From: G942493375 sp942493375
Lineage (GTDB): Bacteria; Armatimonadota; UBA5829
Length of the DNA: 64,000 nt
NCBI GenBank assembly: GCA_942493375.1
Contig: OW818698.1
Span: 4,960,001 to 5,024,000 of the forward strand
Reading direction: 5' to 3'
Both the position numbers and the translations under genes were made by a program. Positions 9,023 through 17,178 of the stretch are shown piece by piece. The number at the start of each line of letters is the position of its first letter. Positions within the stretch are counted from its first letter, which is position 1. Below the pieces are notes generated by a model. The model was not told the origin of the DNA. It was given only the letters and a program-made list of their open reading frames with translations, and did no database searches.

Positions 9023-10255
9023 ATGAAAGGTGCCTTAGCCTTATTGATTGTAGTTCTAGTGTTTAGTGTGTCTGGTAATGTGAGATCTACTGAACTAGAA
9101 TCCACAAGTGTATTAGTTCATTGTGTGGCTATATCTATAACTGGAAAACCATTGGCTAATGTCAGAGGTTCCTGCCAAAGCTACTCACGTCACGAGCCTG
9201 AACCATATTGGCATTCTGGAAAGGATGGTAAATTCGTTCTGAATCTCAAACCTGGGAGATATAAAATGTGGGCACGGGGAAATACAAGTAAGGCCATAGA
9301 ATTCTCGGTGTCTAAAGATGATATATTAGAACCCATCTATGTAATAAGCAGTCCCCATAATGGTTTACTGCTAAAATTTGAATCCCATGATGGAAAAGCC
9401 CTCTCGAATACGAGAATACGCTATGGTGTTAGGGGTATGCAAATTGGTACGGGAAGTCTAGAAACAGATGCTAATGGATTTGTCGTAATTCGAGATGCAC
9501 AAGGCCCTGCTCCATTGAAAATGTTTTTTGTTGTGCGTCGGGTCGGTTACGCAAATCTCAAATATTCAGAAGAGGAAACCCTGTATAATGAAGAACCTGT
9601 AGTTGTACGTTTACATGATGGTGGTTATATATCTGGTAGAGTTGTATCGAGTAATGGAACTCCGATAGGAGGGATTCCGATCTATCCCGGAAGAAAATCA
9701 TTTGAAGGTGACGAATGGTCTATGTGGGAATCCCAATTTGGGTTTAAAAGTTACTCATATACCATTATGGAGGAGTCAATGGCAATGACTCATGAAGGTG
9801 ATGGAAAGTTTTCCCTGGGACCGCTTCCCCCTGGAAATTATAGATTGCAAGTTGGATTATCGGACAGTGATGAAAAAGATTTAATCAAATGCGGATGCAA
9901 GGACGTGGTTTTACCCACAGATAGAAACCTGGATAATGTTCGCTTAGTTGCTAGTATAAGAAAGCCTACATACAAACTTCAGGGACATGTCTATAAGAGT
10001 AATAAGACTCCACTGGCATTCAAAGAGATAACGATAGAGGTTTCAGGCCAATATGTTCCAGGATATGAACCAGAAAATTGGTATGTTTGGGAACCTGTTC
10101 CTCGATCTGTTGTTACCGATGCACAAGGCAAGTATAGTCTCTATCCTTTCCGACCCGGCGAGTATAAATTAAAGGCAAAGTGGAATAAGACTTTTGCAAC
10201 AAAAAAAGTGTCAGTAAAGAAAAATACAACCGGTTGTGATTTTATACTTCATTAG
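9023..10255 (+). CDS. Secreted protein of carboxypeptidase-regulatory-like (transthyretin-fold) repeats
   Basis: A 410-residue exported protein, start at 9023 with AGGAG 9 bases upstream and a signal peptide MKGALALLIVVLVFSVSG. The mature part is a chain of about four carboxypeptidase-regulatory-like (prealbumin-like) domains, each closing with the usual turn-and-strand pattern: SGKDGKFVLNLKPGRYKM (about residue 70), TDANGFVVIRDAQG (about 155), GDGKFSLGPLPPGNYRLQV (about 265) and TDAQGKYSLYPFRPGEYKL (about 365). Such repeats act as structural or adhesive modules; no enzyme domain is present. By eye it is richer in A+T than the flanking glycosidase genes, as is the small gene that follows, which may reflect separate acquisition. 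Confidence 0.8.
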   Translation: MKGALALLIVVLVFSVSGNVRSTELESTSVLVHCVAISITGKPLANVRGSCQSYSRHEPEPYWHSGKDGKFVLNLKPGRYKMWARGNTSKAIEFSVSKDDILEPIYVISSPHNGLLLKFESHDGKALSNTRIRYGVRGMQIGTGSLETDANGFVVIRDAQGPAPLKMFFVVRRVGYANLKYSEEETLYNEEPVVVRLHDGGYISGRVVSSNGTPIGGIPIYPGRKSFEGDEWSMWESQFGFKSYSYTIMEESMAMTHEGDGKFSLGPLPPGNYRLQVGLSDSDEKDLIKCGCKDVVLPTDRNLDNVRLVASIRKPTYKLQGHVYKSNKTPLAFKEITIEVSGQYVPGYEPENWYVWEPVPRSVVTDAQGKYSLYPFRPGEYKLKAKWNKTFATKKVSVKKNTTGCDFILH

Positions 10256-10378
10256 CAACTGCACAATATTAACTCAGCTGCCTGATTGCTTTTCAACCTC
10301 ATTGATTCCTTACTGCAAGCCTGTAAAATGTGCTATTAATACATATTGACAGTAGATCAAGTAAGGAGGTTTAAAGCA

Positions 10379-10792
10379 ATGAAATCACCTCGTGTTTTTC
10401 TGCCTGTTGGGTTATTGTGTGCCATTTTTCTTGCCGTTATATTATATCCGGTCTTCATGAAACACCCTAACGTTCCCCAATGGAGGCGCGAAGCTGATCG
10501 CTTTGTGGATAATGTTGGCACTGCCATAAAACATTATAGAAACCAGCATAATGGACAGCTTCCACCTTCTCTAAAAGACTTATATCCTAAATACATCAAA
10601 GACAGTAGAATAAAACAGGACGTGGTTGTATTTCTTGGAGAGAAACTAGTGATCAAATATTACAGATCGGCGAAGCTGGGAGATAGATATTCAGTAATAG
10701 TTGAGTTGAATCTTGCCCGCAAGCTCCGACCTGGAGAATTCTTTCGACCTATCTGCCTATATGGAGATATGAATAGAACTGGCTATGAGTAG
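10379..10792 (+). CDS. Small membrane-anchored protein with pseudopilin-like motif
   Basis: A 137-residue protein. The start at 10379 is set by GGAGG 9 bases upstream rather than an upstream TTG. One N-terminal membrane segment (about residues 8-27, VFLPVGLLCAIFLAVILYPVF) is followed by a soluble part with VGTAIKHYRNQHNGQLPPSLKDLYPKY, split here as HYRNQHNGQLPPSLKDL. The spacing of an alpha helix followed by N-G-x-L-P-P-S-L-x-D-L is characteristic of type II secretion GspG-like pseudopilins and DUF-type minor pilins. It lacks the usual prepilin peptidase site (G-F-x3-E), so it is not a standard pilin. Function unknown. AT-rich like the gene before it. Confidence 0.6.
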   Translation: MKSPRVFLPVGLLCAIFLAVILYPVFMKHPNVPQWRREADRFVDNVGTAIKHYRNQHNGQLPPSLKDLYPKYIKDSRIKQDVVVFLGEKLVIKYYRSAKLGDRYSVIVELNLARKLRPGEFFRPICLYGDMNRTGYE

Positions 10793-10819
10793 ACATTGTC
10801 GGCAATTTGGAGGAAGCAT

Positions 10820-12100
10820 ATGCGCACAGGAAATGAGATTCTGATAGTAGCAGCATTAGTGTTGTGCATGGGTGTACTTATTGGGAGTCCATCTGGAGCG
10901 GGGCAGTCATGGACTATTGGGGAACCGATAGTTGGGTATTGGGGTGGACCTGGATATCCTGGGGCTCTTCCTTTGACAGCAGCTTATGCTAAGCAACTCA
11001 AAGATGGCGGTTGGAACCTGGTGCATTGCACAGAGGCAGATATTCCGGTTGTTAACGAGTTCGGAATGAGAATGCTGCTCAGGGATCCACTTATTGCTCC
11101 CCAGAGTCTGGATAATCCTCTGACCAGGGAAATGCTTGATGCATTGATCAACAGGGTCAAAGACAACCCTAATATGTATATGTATTACCTGATCGATGAA
11201 CCAAGTGCAAAGCTGTTTCCGGACTACGCCAAACTGGTAGCTTATCTGAGGGAGAGAGACCCTAAGCATGCAGCGTATATCGATCTCTTTCCTACCTATG
11301 CATCTAATGAAATGCTGGGCGAGACAGGTGAATTTCCGCTTGCATATAAAGCATATGTAAATGACTTTATTACAATAATCAAACCAGATTTTATCAGTTA
11401 CGATAACTACCATTTCTTTAAGACTCCTGAAAATGTAAGTTATGATGCGAACTGGTATTTCCAGAACCTGGCCCTGATAAGGCAGGCTGCTTCGGATGCA
11501 AATTTACCCTTTATGAATATAATCCAGTGCTCTTCCTGGGCATCCCATGTCCGGGTGCCGACTCCGAAAGAGTTCCGCTGGCTAGTATACACATCCATTG
11601 CATATGGGGCACAAGCAACCTGCCAGTATGTCTACTATTATCCCGAGCATGCAGGCAATATGGTGGACAAGGATGGAAATCCTACTGAATTGTATTATGA
11701 AGCCCAGAAGACCAACCTAGAGTTCATAGCTATTGTGAAACAGCTAAAGGATTTGAAATCGCTGGGAGCATATCACGCTGGAATAATACCACCCGGCGGA
11801 ACTCCTCTACCATCCGGTTCAATCTTCCAGTTTGTCCCTAAAATACCGCAGAGAGAATATGTATTGAATCAGCAGGTGACAGGATATGTAATGGGGCTCT
11901 TCGGAAATAACGGGCAGGCTACCAGTGCTGTGGTAGTCAACCTCGACTATAGAAATCCTAAAACCATATCAATTTCAGCTCCAGCGGATATTGAAGTGTT
12001 CAACACAGGCAGCAACAAATGGACCAAATCACCTACAGGCAAGACTATTGAGCTAAGCCTGCCTGCCGGGAGTGGTAAGTTGATCAGGCTGGTCAAATAG
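10820..12100 (+). CDS. Secreted TIM-barrel glycoside-hydrolase-like protein with DEP motif
   Basis: A 426-residue exported protein; GGAGG lies 7 bases before the ATG at 10820. The signal peptide covers residues 1-29 (LIVAALVLCMGVLIGSPSGA). The mature part is a compact (beta/alpha)8-like domain: GYWGGPGYPG at the start, GGWNLVHCTEADI as a strand-2 unit, YYLIDEPSAKLF with an adjacent pair D126-E127, then DFISYDNYHFF and the C-terminal strand AYGAQATCQYVYYYPE. It ends in a small beta-domain (about 350-426). The adjacent Asp-Glu after a strand recalls GH123/DUF4091 enzymes and the protein at 1165-3573. Probable glycosidase of unknown specificity. A hairpin (12111-12140) separates it from the DUF4838 gene downstream. 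Confidence 0.7.
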   Translation: MRTGNEILIVAALVLCMGVLIGSPSGAGQSWTIGEPIVGYWGGPGYPGALPLTAAYAKQLKDGGWNLVHCTEADIPVVNEFGMRMLLRDPLIAPQSLDNPLTREMLDALINRVKDNPNMYMYYLIDEPSAKLFPDYAKLVAYLRERDPKHAAYIDLFPTYASNEMLGETGEFPLAYKAYVNDFITIIKPDFISYDNYHFFKTPENVSYDANWYFQNLALIRQAASDANLPFMNIIQCSSWASHVRVPTPKEFRWLVYTSIAYGAQATCQYVYYYPEHAGNMVDKDGNPTELYYEAQKTNLEFIAIVKQLKDLKSLGAYHAGIIPPGGTPLPSGSIFQFVPKIPQREYVLNQQVTGYVMGLFGNNGQATSAVVVNLDYRNPKTISISAPADIEVFNTGSNKWTKSPTGKTIELSLPAGSGKLIRLVK

Positions 12101-12110
12101 AGTCTTATGC

Positions 12111-12140
12111 ATGCCTCCGGATTTTCTCATCTGGAGGCAT
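12111..12140 (+). terminator. Hairpin between DEP-motif gene and DUF4838 gene
   Basis: ATGCCTCC and its complement GGAGGCAT face each other across a 14-base T-rich loop, 10 bases after the stop at 12100. There is no following T-run, so it is a stem-loop that may attenuate or process the message rather than a classical terminator. Confidence 0.5.
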
Positions 12141-12164
12141 CAGATAGCGCTGGAGATTTGTACG

Positions 12165-14528
12165 ATGAGAGTTGTTTTATGTGTGATTATGCTATGGGGC
12201 ATTACTACAATCTTCAGCGTGGTTTGTGTCTCAGAATCGTTTAATCCTCTGCAACTTGCTTCATCATCCTCCACTCAATATGTCATCACGCTTGCTTCGG
12301 ATGCCTCCGCTCCCGAGAAGAATGCTGCTTCCGAATTGGCTGACTATTTGAAGCAGATCACCGGGGCTGATTTTGGGATCGTGGACATAAAACAATCAGC
12401 TGGTAAACCGGTGATTGCAGTTGGTCCGGGTGCTGCTAAAGTTGTTGAGCCGGCATTATCTCTTGAGAAATCAAAACTTGGAGATGATGGGACAGTTATC
12501 AAGACTGTTGCTGGAAACCTCATCTTGACTGGTGCTGTCGGCAGCAAGCGCGGGACTCTGTATGCTGTATATACATTCCTTGAAGAGATCTGCGGGGTGC
12601 GTTGGTGGACTCAGGATTCCAGCTATATTCCTCATAATCCAACGCTGAATATTAAGGCGCTGGACATAACTTATGTGCCTCCTGTTAGATATCGGGAGGC
12701 GCTGTATTTTGCACTGGACAGCCTTAATGCTTCATCACCTGACGAAGGTTCAGCTATCAGGAAAGTTCGGTTTCTGGTGCGCAGTAAGTTCAACGGGCAC
12801 TTTAACAAGATATCGCCTGACTGGGGCAACCATTATAATATCATTGGTTTCTGCCATACATTTGAATCTCTGATGCCTGCTTCGAAGTATCTTGCTGAGC
12901 ATCCGGAATGGTACAGCGAGATCAATGGTAAACGGGAACCACTTCAACTCTGTTGCACTAACGATGATATGATTGCCCAGCTTACTAAAAATGTACTGGC
13001 AGCTATAGCTGAAAATCCTGATTCCGGGATTATATCGGTCTCTCAGAATGATGGGGATGGTGGCAATTGCCAGTGTGCCAAATGCAGTGCAATAGATAAA
13101 GCCGAAGGGTCTCCATCCGGATCGTTGCTTTATTGTGTGAATAAGGTTGCAGAAGCAGTTGAGGAGCAGTATCCCGATTTCCTGGTAGAGACTCTGGCTT
13201 ATGCTTATTCCCGGAAGCCTCCGAAGACTATTCACCCGCGTCGCAATGTGCTTATAAGGCTTGCTATTATTGAGAGGACTGCGTTTCAGCAGATAGACAG
13301 CAAAACTAATGTAAAGATACTGTCGGACCTGAAAGAATGGAAAGCTGTTGCCCCCAATTTGTTTATCTGGGACTACACCCCTAACCTGCACAACCCATAT
13401 ACTCCTCATCCAAACCTGCCTGTATTCACTCCGGATATCCGCACATATGTCGATAACAATGCGATTGGAGTATTCTTTGAAGGGAATCACTACTGCAGAG
13501 GTGCACGAGGTGACTTTGAAGAACTGAAGATCTATCTCATGTCCCACATGCTGTGGAATCCTAAGCAGAACGAAAAGCGAATAATAGTGGATTTCCTGAA
13601 TGGATATTATGGAAAAGCCGGACCGATATTGAAACGATATGTTGACCTGGTTGATGCTAAGAGTAAGGATGTCTTACTCGGTTCGACTGGATGCAATTTC
13701 CGGGGTGGGGATGCTGATGCCTCGTGGTTGGACCTGAAAACAATGAACCAGGGAACCAAACTATTTGATCAGGCGGAAAAAGCAGTAGCAAACAATAGTG
13801 AACTACTCAATCGAGTGAAACGAACAAGGATCCAGCTGGACAGACAGTGGCTCAGGCATTATGCCAAATATAAGGAGGAAGCCCAGTCCAAACATATGCC
13901 ATTCCTAGGACCGAATGATATCACATCGGCGACCAATGTTTTAATCTCCAACATAGAAAAACTCGAACCCAAAGATATTTATCCAGAGAGAGTCGAAGGT
14001 CTGCAGGAGTATGCTATTAAGCTCCGTCAGCAGGCAAAAAACGCAGCATCTCCAGCACCGTTGCCCTCTGAGCTCACAAATGTCCCGCGAAAGAACATAG
14101 TTGATGTCCAGGAACCGGATTTTACTCTTGTTCCGGGAGCTAAATTTGTCTATGACCCCAAAGCATCAGACGGAGGCGCTGCCAGAATGGACCCTGCAGT
14201 CTACTGCTGGTCAGTCCAGTTCCTGGGGCTTGGAGGTCTGGTTACTCCAGGTAAATGGCACGTATATGCAAGCGTCCGGTGTGAGAATATCAAGGACAAA
14301 GGGGTAGCATTCTCCGCAGGAATCTATGACGAACTAGCAGGTAAACCCATCAAAGAGTTGATCGCAAATATTGAAGACACTCCAGTTAACGAATACCACC
14401 TCTACGACCTGGGAATCCAAAACCTGAACTACCAGCACTACGTCTGGTTCGGAACTACCGGAGGAGTAGACCCGGCGAATGTGAAGGCGATTTATGTGGA
14501 TAGGGTGGTGTTTGTGAAGGAAAATTGA
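12165..14528 (+). CDS. Secreted DUF4838-domain protein with GH67-type N-terminal domain
   Basis: A 787-residue exported protein. The start at 12165 follows TGGAG by 9 bases and precedes a signal peptide (VVLCVIMLWGITTIFSVVC). Residues about 35-150 match the alpha-glucuronidase N-terminal fold (ITLASDASAPEKNAASELAD, VIAVGPGAAKV), which packs against glycosidase barrels. Residues about 170-470 are the DUF4838 domain, with its hallmark SQNDGDGGNCQCAKC cysteine cluster and the later LAYAYSRKPP and FIWDYTPN strands. Residues 640-787 form a C-terminal beta-sandwich. DUF4838 proteins are presumed glycan hydrolases; activity is not established. The TGA stop is immediately followed by a sense-oriented GTTGAAAG-family repeat. 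Confidence 0.85.
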   Translation: MRVVLCVIMLWGITTIFSVVCVSESFNPLQLASSSSTQYVITLASDASAPEKNAASELADYLKQITGADFGIVDIKQSAGKPVIAVGPGAAKVVEPALSLEKSKLGDDGTVIKTVAGNLILTGAVGSKRGTLYAVYTFLEEICGVRWWTQDSSYIPHNPTLNIKALDITYVPPVRYREALYFALDSLNASSPDEGSAIRKVRFLVRSKFNGHFNKISPDWGNHYNIIGFCHTFESLMPASKYLAEHPEWYSEINGKREPLQLCCTNDDMIAQLTKNVLAAIAENPDSGIISVSQNDGDGGNCQCAKCSAIDKAEGSPSGSLLYCVNKVAEAVEEQYPDFLVETLAYAYSRKPPKTIHPRRNVLIRLAIIERTAFQQIDSKTNVKILSDLKEWKAVAPNLFIWDYTPNLHNPYTPHPNLPVFTPDIRTYVDNNAIGVFFEGNHYCRGARGDFEELKIYLMSHMLWNPKQNEKRIIVDFLNGYYGKAGPILKRYVDLVDAKSKDVLLGSTGCNFRGGDADASWLDLKTMNQGTKLFDQAEKAVANNSELLNRVKRTRIQLDRQWLRHYAKYKEEAQSKHMPFLGPNDITSATNVLISNIEKLEPKDIYPERVEGLQEYAIKLRQQAKNAASPAPLPSELTNVPRKNIVDVQEPDFTLVPGAKFVYDPKASDGGAARMDPAVYCWSVQFLGLGGLVTPGKWHVYASVRCENIKDKGVAFSAGIYDELAGKPIKELIANIEDTPVNEYHLYDLGIQNLNYQHYVWFGTTGGVDPANVKAIYVDRVVFVKEN

Positions 14529-14672
14529 GAGTGGATAGTTGAAAGTTGAAAGTGGAAAGTTACAATGCATCGGTAACAGAGCGAAGGGGAGCACAAACAA
14601 CATTGTTGAGTATCAAAGCAACCATCCCCGAAGCGCCGATGCCGATGCACTACCTGCCTGCGAAGTGCAAAT
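14526..14672 (+). repeat. GTTGAAAGTGGAAAG-family element, copy A
   Basis: It begins at the stop codon of the DUF4838 gene (TTGAGAGTGGATAGTTGAAA) and continues through GAAAGTTACAATGCATCGG into a hairpin whose right arm is GATGCCGATGCA at 14638-14649, then CTACCTGCCTGCGAAG. Copies with the same order of blocks lie at 23622-23800 (same strand) and 27693-27820 (opposite strand). Confidence 0.9.
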
Positions 14673-14750
14673 CCATAACTTCACACTCAAAGTGATGTAT
14701 AATTGCTTGGTATTAGCTACAAAGATAGCTGCCTGGAAAGCTGGATCTTT

Positions 14751-15875
14751 ATGATGAACATTCGACGAGGACCTTGGGCACTTGTTATAACAGCGACATT
14801 ATTGAGCTTAGCAGCTGTCTGCAACGCTAATCCGCCGTTACTCAAAACAAAGGGCAATGGTGGAATTGTGATTTTACAGATTAAACCTGGTCGTCCTGTA
14901 TCTGAGGTGATCAGTGTCGATTTATCTGCTATAGAAAATACTAATGTTCACAAGACCCAGTGGACCAAGCTTGCAACTATCACAGGACACAATCAGAATG
15001 AATACATATACAATTGGAATACGACCAGTTGTCACAACAGCACATATACAGTTAAGGCTGAAATTAGGCTCAGAAAATCATTGTTGACTGTAAATACACA
15101 GATTAAAATAACCAACCTTTCAATATTCAATTGTTATCCTGACAATGTCGTTATTAATAAAGATTCAGAAACACCATGCAGCATAACAATATCAATGGTT
15201 GACAATGATCTTCATGACCCGATGGATATTACAATCAATGTTTTTACTCTGGAGAATCACAAGAAGTCAATACGTACCTTGAGAACAAAAGGATTGTCTG
15301 GTGATAAACATACACTCATATGGGATCTCAAAGACAATCAAGGTAAGCTGACAGAACCCGCTCCTTATACATTTGAGGTGTCAGTTAACCAGAAAAACAG
15401 AATGCTGTACCAAGGAAAGTTATATACTGTAACTGATTCTTGTACATACAGGAGTAAATTTCTAAAAGTTACGCCTTTTACAGACAAGAATGGCACCCCA
15501 TTATCTGAATGGTATGATTTTACATATTTCGATAATGGTACAGAGAAAGATGAATCTGACGATTACAACACGAATACGATTTACTTCACTTTGACGGATA
15601 CATTTGGTCAAAATGCAAAAACTGGGCGCTTGCTCGTTACAGAGCCGGAATTTACCAAAACAATAGAGTTTCCTCTGTCAGAATTGGAATGCAAATTGCA
15701 TAAACGCAAAGATTGCTTGGACGCGAATACCCTAGGTATTAGTCATCAACCTATTTTCGCCTTACCTGCCAGTTTTTGGGAATATGCTGGAACGTATTAC
15801 TCATTCCTGGAAGTATTTGACGGGCATGCTGCAAAATATCGAGACCACGCAATGCGCAGAGCACTTAATTATTAG
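14751..15875 (+). CDS. Secreted protein with FlgD-Ig-like domain
   Basis: A 374-residue exported protein of no recognised family. Two adjacent ATG codons (14751 and 14754) are possible starts with only a weak GGA upstream; a signal peptide follows (LVITATLLSLAAVCNANP). Beta-rich throughout. Around residues 145-220 there is a FlgD-Ig-like unit: ITINVFTLENHKKSIRTL followed by GDKHTLIWDLKDNQGK and APYTFEVSV, the pattern found in surface and C-terminal sorting contexts. The distal half (KVTPFTDKNGTPLSEWYDF and onwards) is unrecognised. AT-rich relative to neighbours. It lies 15 bases before the PQQ-propeller gene, so the two may be cotranscribed. Confidence 0.6.
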   Translation: MMNIRRGPWALVITATLLSLAAVCNANPPLLKTKGNGGIVILQIKPGRPVSEVISVDLSAIENTNVHKTQWTKLATITGHNQNEYIYNWNTTSCHNSTYTVKAEIRLRKSLLTVNTQIKITNLSIFNCYPDNVVINKDSETPCSITISMVDNDLHDPMDITINVFTLENHKKSIRTLRTKGLSGDKHTLIWDLKDNQGKLTEPAPYTFEVSVNQKNRMLYQGKLYTVTDSCTYRSKFLKVTPFTDKNGTPLSEWYDFTYFDNGTEKDESDDYNTNTIYFTLTDTFGQNAKTGRLLVTEPEFTKTIEFPLSELECKLHKRKDCLDANTLGISHQPIFALPASFWEYAGTYYSFLEVFDGHAAKYRDHAMRRALNY

Positions 15876-15890
15876 GATAAGGACCAATTC

Positions 15891-17132
15891 ATGAATTACA
15901 GAAATAGCTTTACATATTTCCTCTTGATCATATTTCTCTGCATCGCTGCATCCAATTCTATGGCGGCTGACTGGCCTGGTTGGCGGGGATTGTCGCATAG
16001 CGGGATATCTTCTGAAACTGGACTGAATCTGGTTTGGAAGACCAATGTTCCAAAGATCATGTGGAAAGCTTCTATTGGTAAGGGATTTTCATCCTTTGCG
16101 GTGGCTCAGGGGCGGGTTTATTCGATTGGGAACAGCGATGATGTTGATACGGTATACTGTCTGGATGCTAAGACCGGCAAAGAGATCTGGCATTATTCCT
16201 ATCCCTGTCCCCTGGACCCCAAAGCGTTTGAGGGTGGGCCTCTTTCTACACCGGCAGTCGATGGCAACCGGGTCTATACTCTCAGCAAGTTTGGACACTG
16301 TTTCTGTTTGGATGCAAAGACCGGGCGAGTGATCTGGCAGAAGAAATTTGAGCCTCCGGTTGCTACAGAAGCTGATTATCATGTATGGTGGGGATTTGCA
16401 GGTTCAATAGTAGTGGCTGGTGATCGATTGATCCTGCCTGTTGGCACTGCTGGAGTGGCTCTTAATAAACTTACCGGCAAGGTGATCTGGGATAATGGAC
16501 CTGGATACCCGGGATATTCTACACCGGTGTTATTTAATAACGGACAGACTGCCTGTTTTGCATTTATCAGCGGACACGAGATTGTGGCTGGTGAAGTAGG
16601 TACTGGCAGGGTGTTGTGGAAGATCCCCTGGAAGACTACCTGGGACCAGAACGCGTCCGATGTGATTATCTCCCAGGGAATGATGTTTGTCTCAACAGGA
16701 CACGGGGTTGGTTGTGCGCTCTTTGATATTTCCAGGGAAAAACCTGTCGAGATCTGGCGAAACAAGAACATGAGGACATATCTGAGCACATGCGTTCTTT
16801 GGAAGGGATTCCTCTACGGGTTCGATGACAAGCAGATGAGTTGTCTGGACTGGAAAACCGGCGATGTAAAGTGGACAGTCCCGGACCTGGGCATTGGTTC
16901 ATTGATACTTGCAGATGGAAAACTAATCGCGCTGACAGAAAACGGGATGCTAATCACAGCTGCAGCTACCAGTCAGAAATACCAACAGCTGGGTCAGGTC
17001 CAAATACTGGATGGTCGTTGCTGGGCAATGCCTGTGCTGGCGAATGGACGTATTTATGTACGCAACGCGGTTGGGGATGTGGTGTGCGTAGATGTGAAAC
17101 CAAAACTTGCTAAGAAGAGTGCTGGAAACTGA
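15891..17132 (+). CDS. Secreted PQQ-like beta-propeller protein
   Basis: A 413-residue exported protein, ATG at 15891 with AAGGA about 9 bases upstream and a signal peptide (FLLIIFLCIAASNSMAA). The mature protein opens with DWPGWRG, the signature of the large planctomycete/verrucomicrobial family of PQQ-binding-like beta-propellers. Blade repeats are visible as VYCLDAKTGKEIWHY, CFCLDAKTGRVIWQK, GVALNKLTGKVIWDN, AGEVGTGRVLWKIP and MSCLDWKTGDVKWTV, each with the A-x-T-G-x-x-x-W motif. It acts as a periplasmic scaffold or sensor; cofactor binding is not implied. It ends against the convergent GH36 gene, with a perfect hairpin between them. Confidence 0.9.
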   Translation: MNYRNSFTYFLLIIFLCIAASNSMAADWPGWRGLSHSGISSETGLNLVWKTNVPKIMWKASIGKGFSSFAVAQGRVYSIGNSDDVDTVYCLDAKTGKEIWHYSYPCPLDPKAFEGGPLSTPAVDGNRVYTLSKFGHCFCLDAKTGRVIWQKKFEPPVATEADYHVWWGFAGSIVVAGDRLILPVGTAGVALNKLTGKVIWDNGPGYPGYSTPVLFNNGQTACFAFISGHEIVAGEVGTGRVLWKIPWKTTWDQNASDVIISQGMMFVSTGHGVGCALFDISREKPVEIWRNKNMRTYLSTCVLWKGFLYGFDDKQMSCLDWKTGDVKWTVPDLGIGSLILADGKLIALTENGMLITAAATSQKYQQLGQVQILDGRCWAMPVLANGRIYVRNAVGDVVCVDVKPKLAKKSAGN

Positions 17133-17138
17133 GTAGTT

Positions 17139-17167
17139 GTGTGCTTCGGCTGTAAGCCGAAGCACAC
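17139..17167. terminator. Perfect hairpin between convergent genes
   Basis: GTGTGCTTCGGC (17139-17150), loop TGTAA, then the exact complement GCCGAAGCACAC (17156-17167). The 12-base stem lies in the 46-base gap between the PQQ-propeller stop and the GH36 stop, so it could serve both directions. Confidence 0.7.
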
Positions 17168-17178
17168 ACTGCTGATTC

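Noticed and set aside
12750..13547. 265-codon open frame opposite the DUF4838 gene
   Set aside because: Shadow frame; the plus-strand reading has recognised family motifs throughout.
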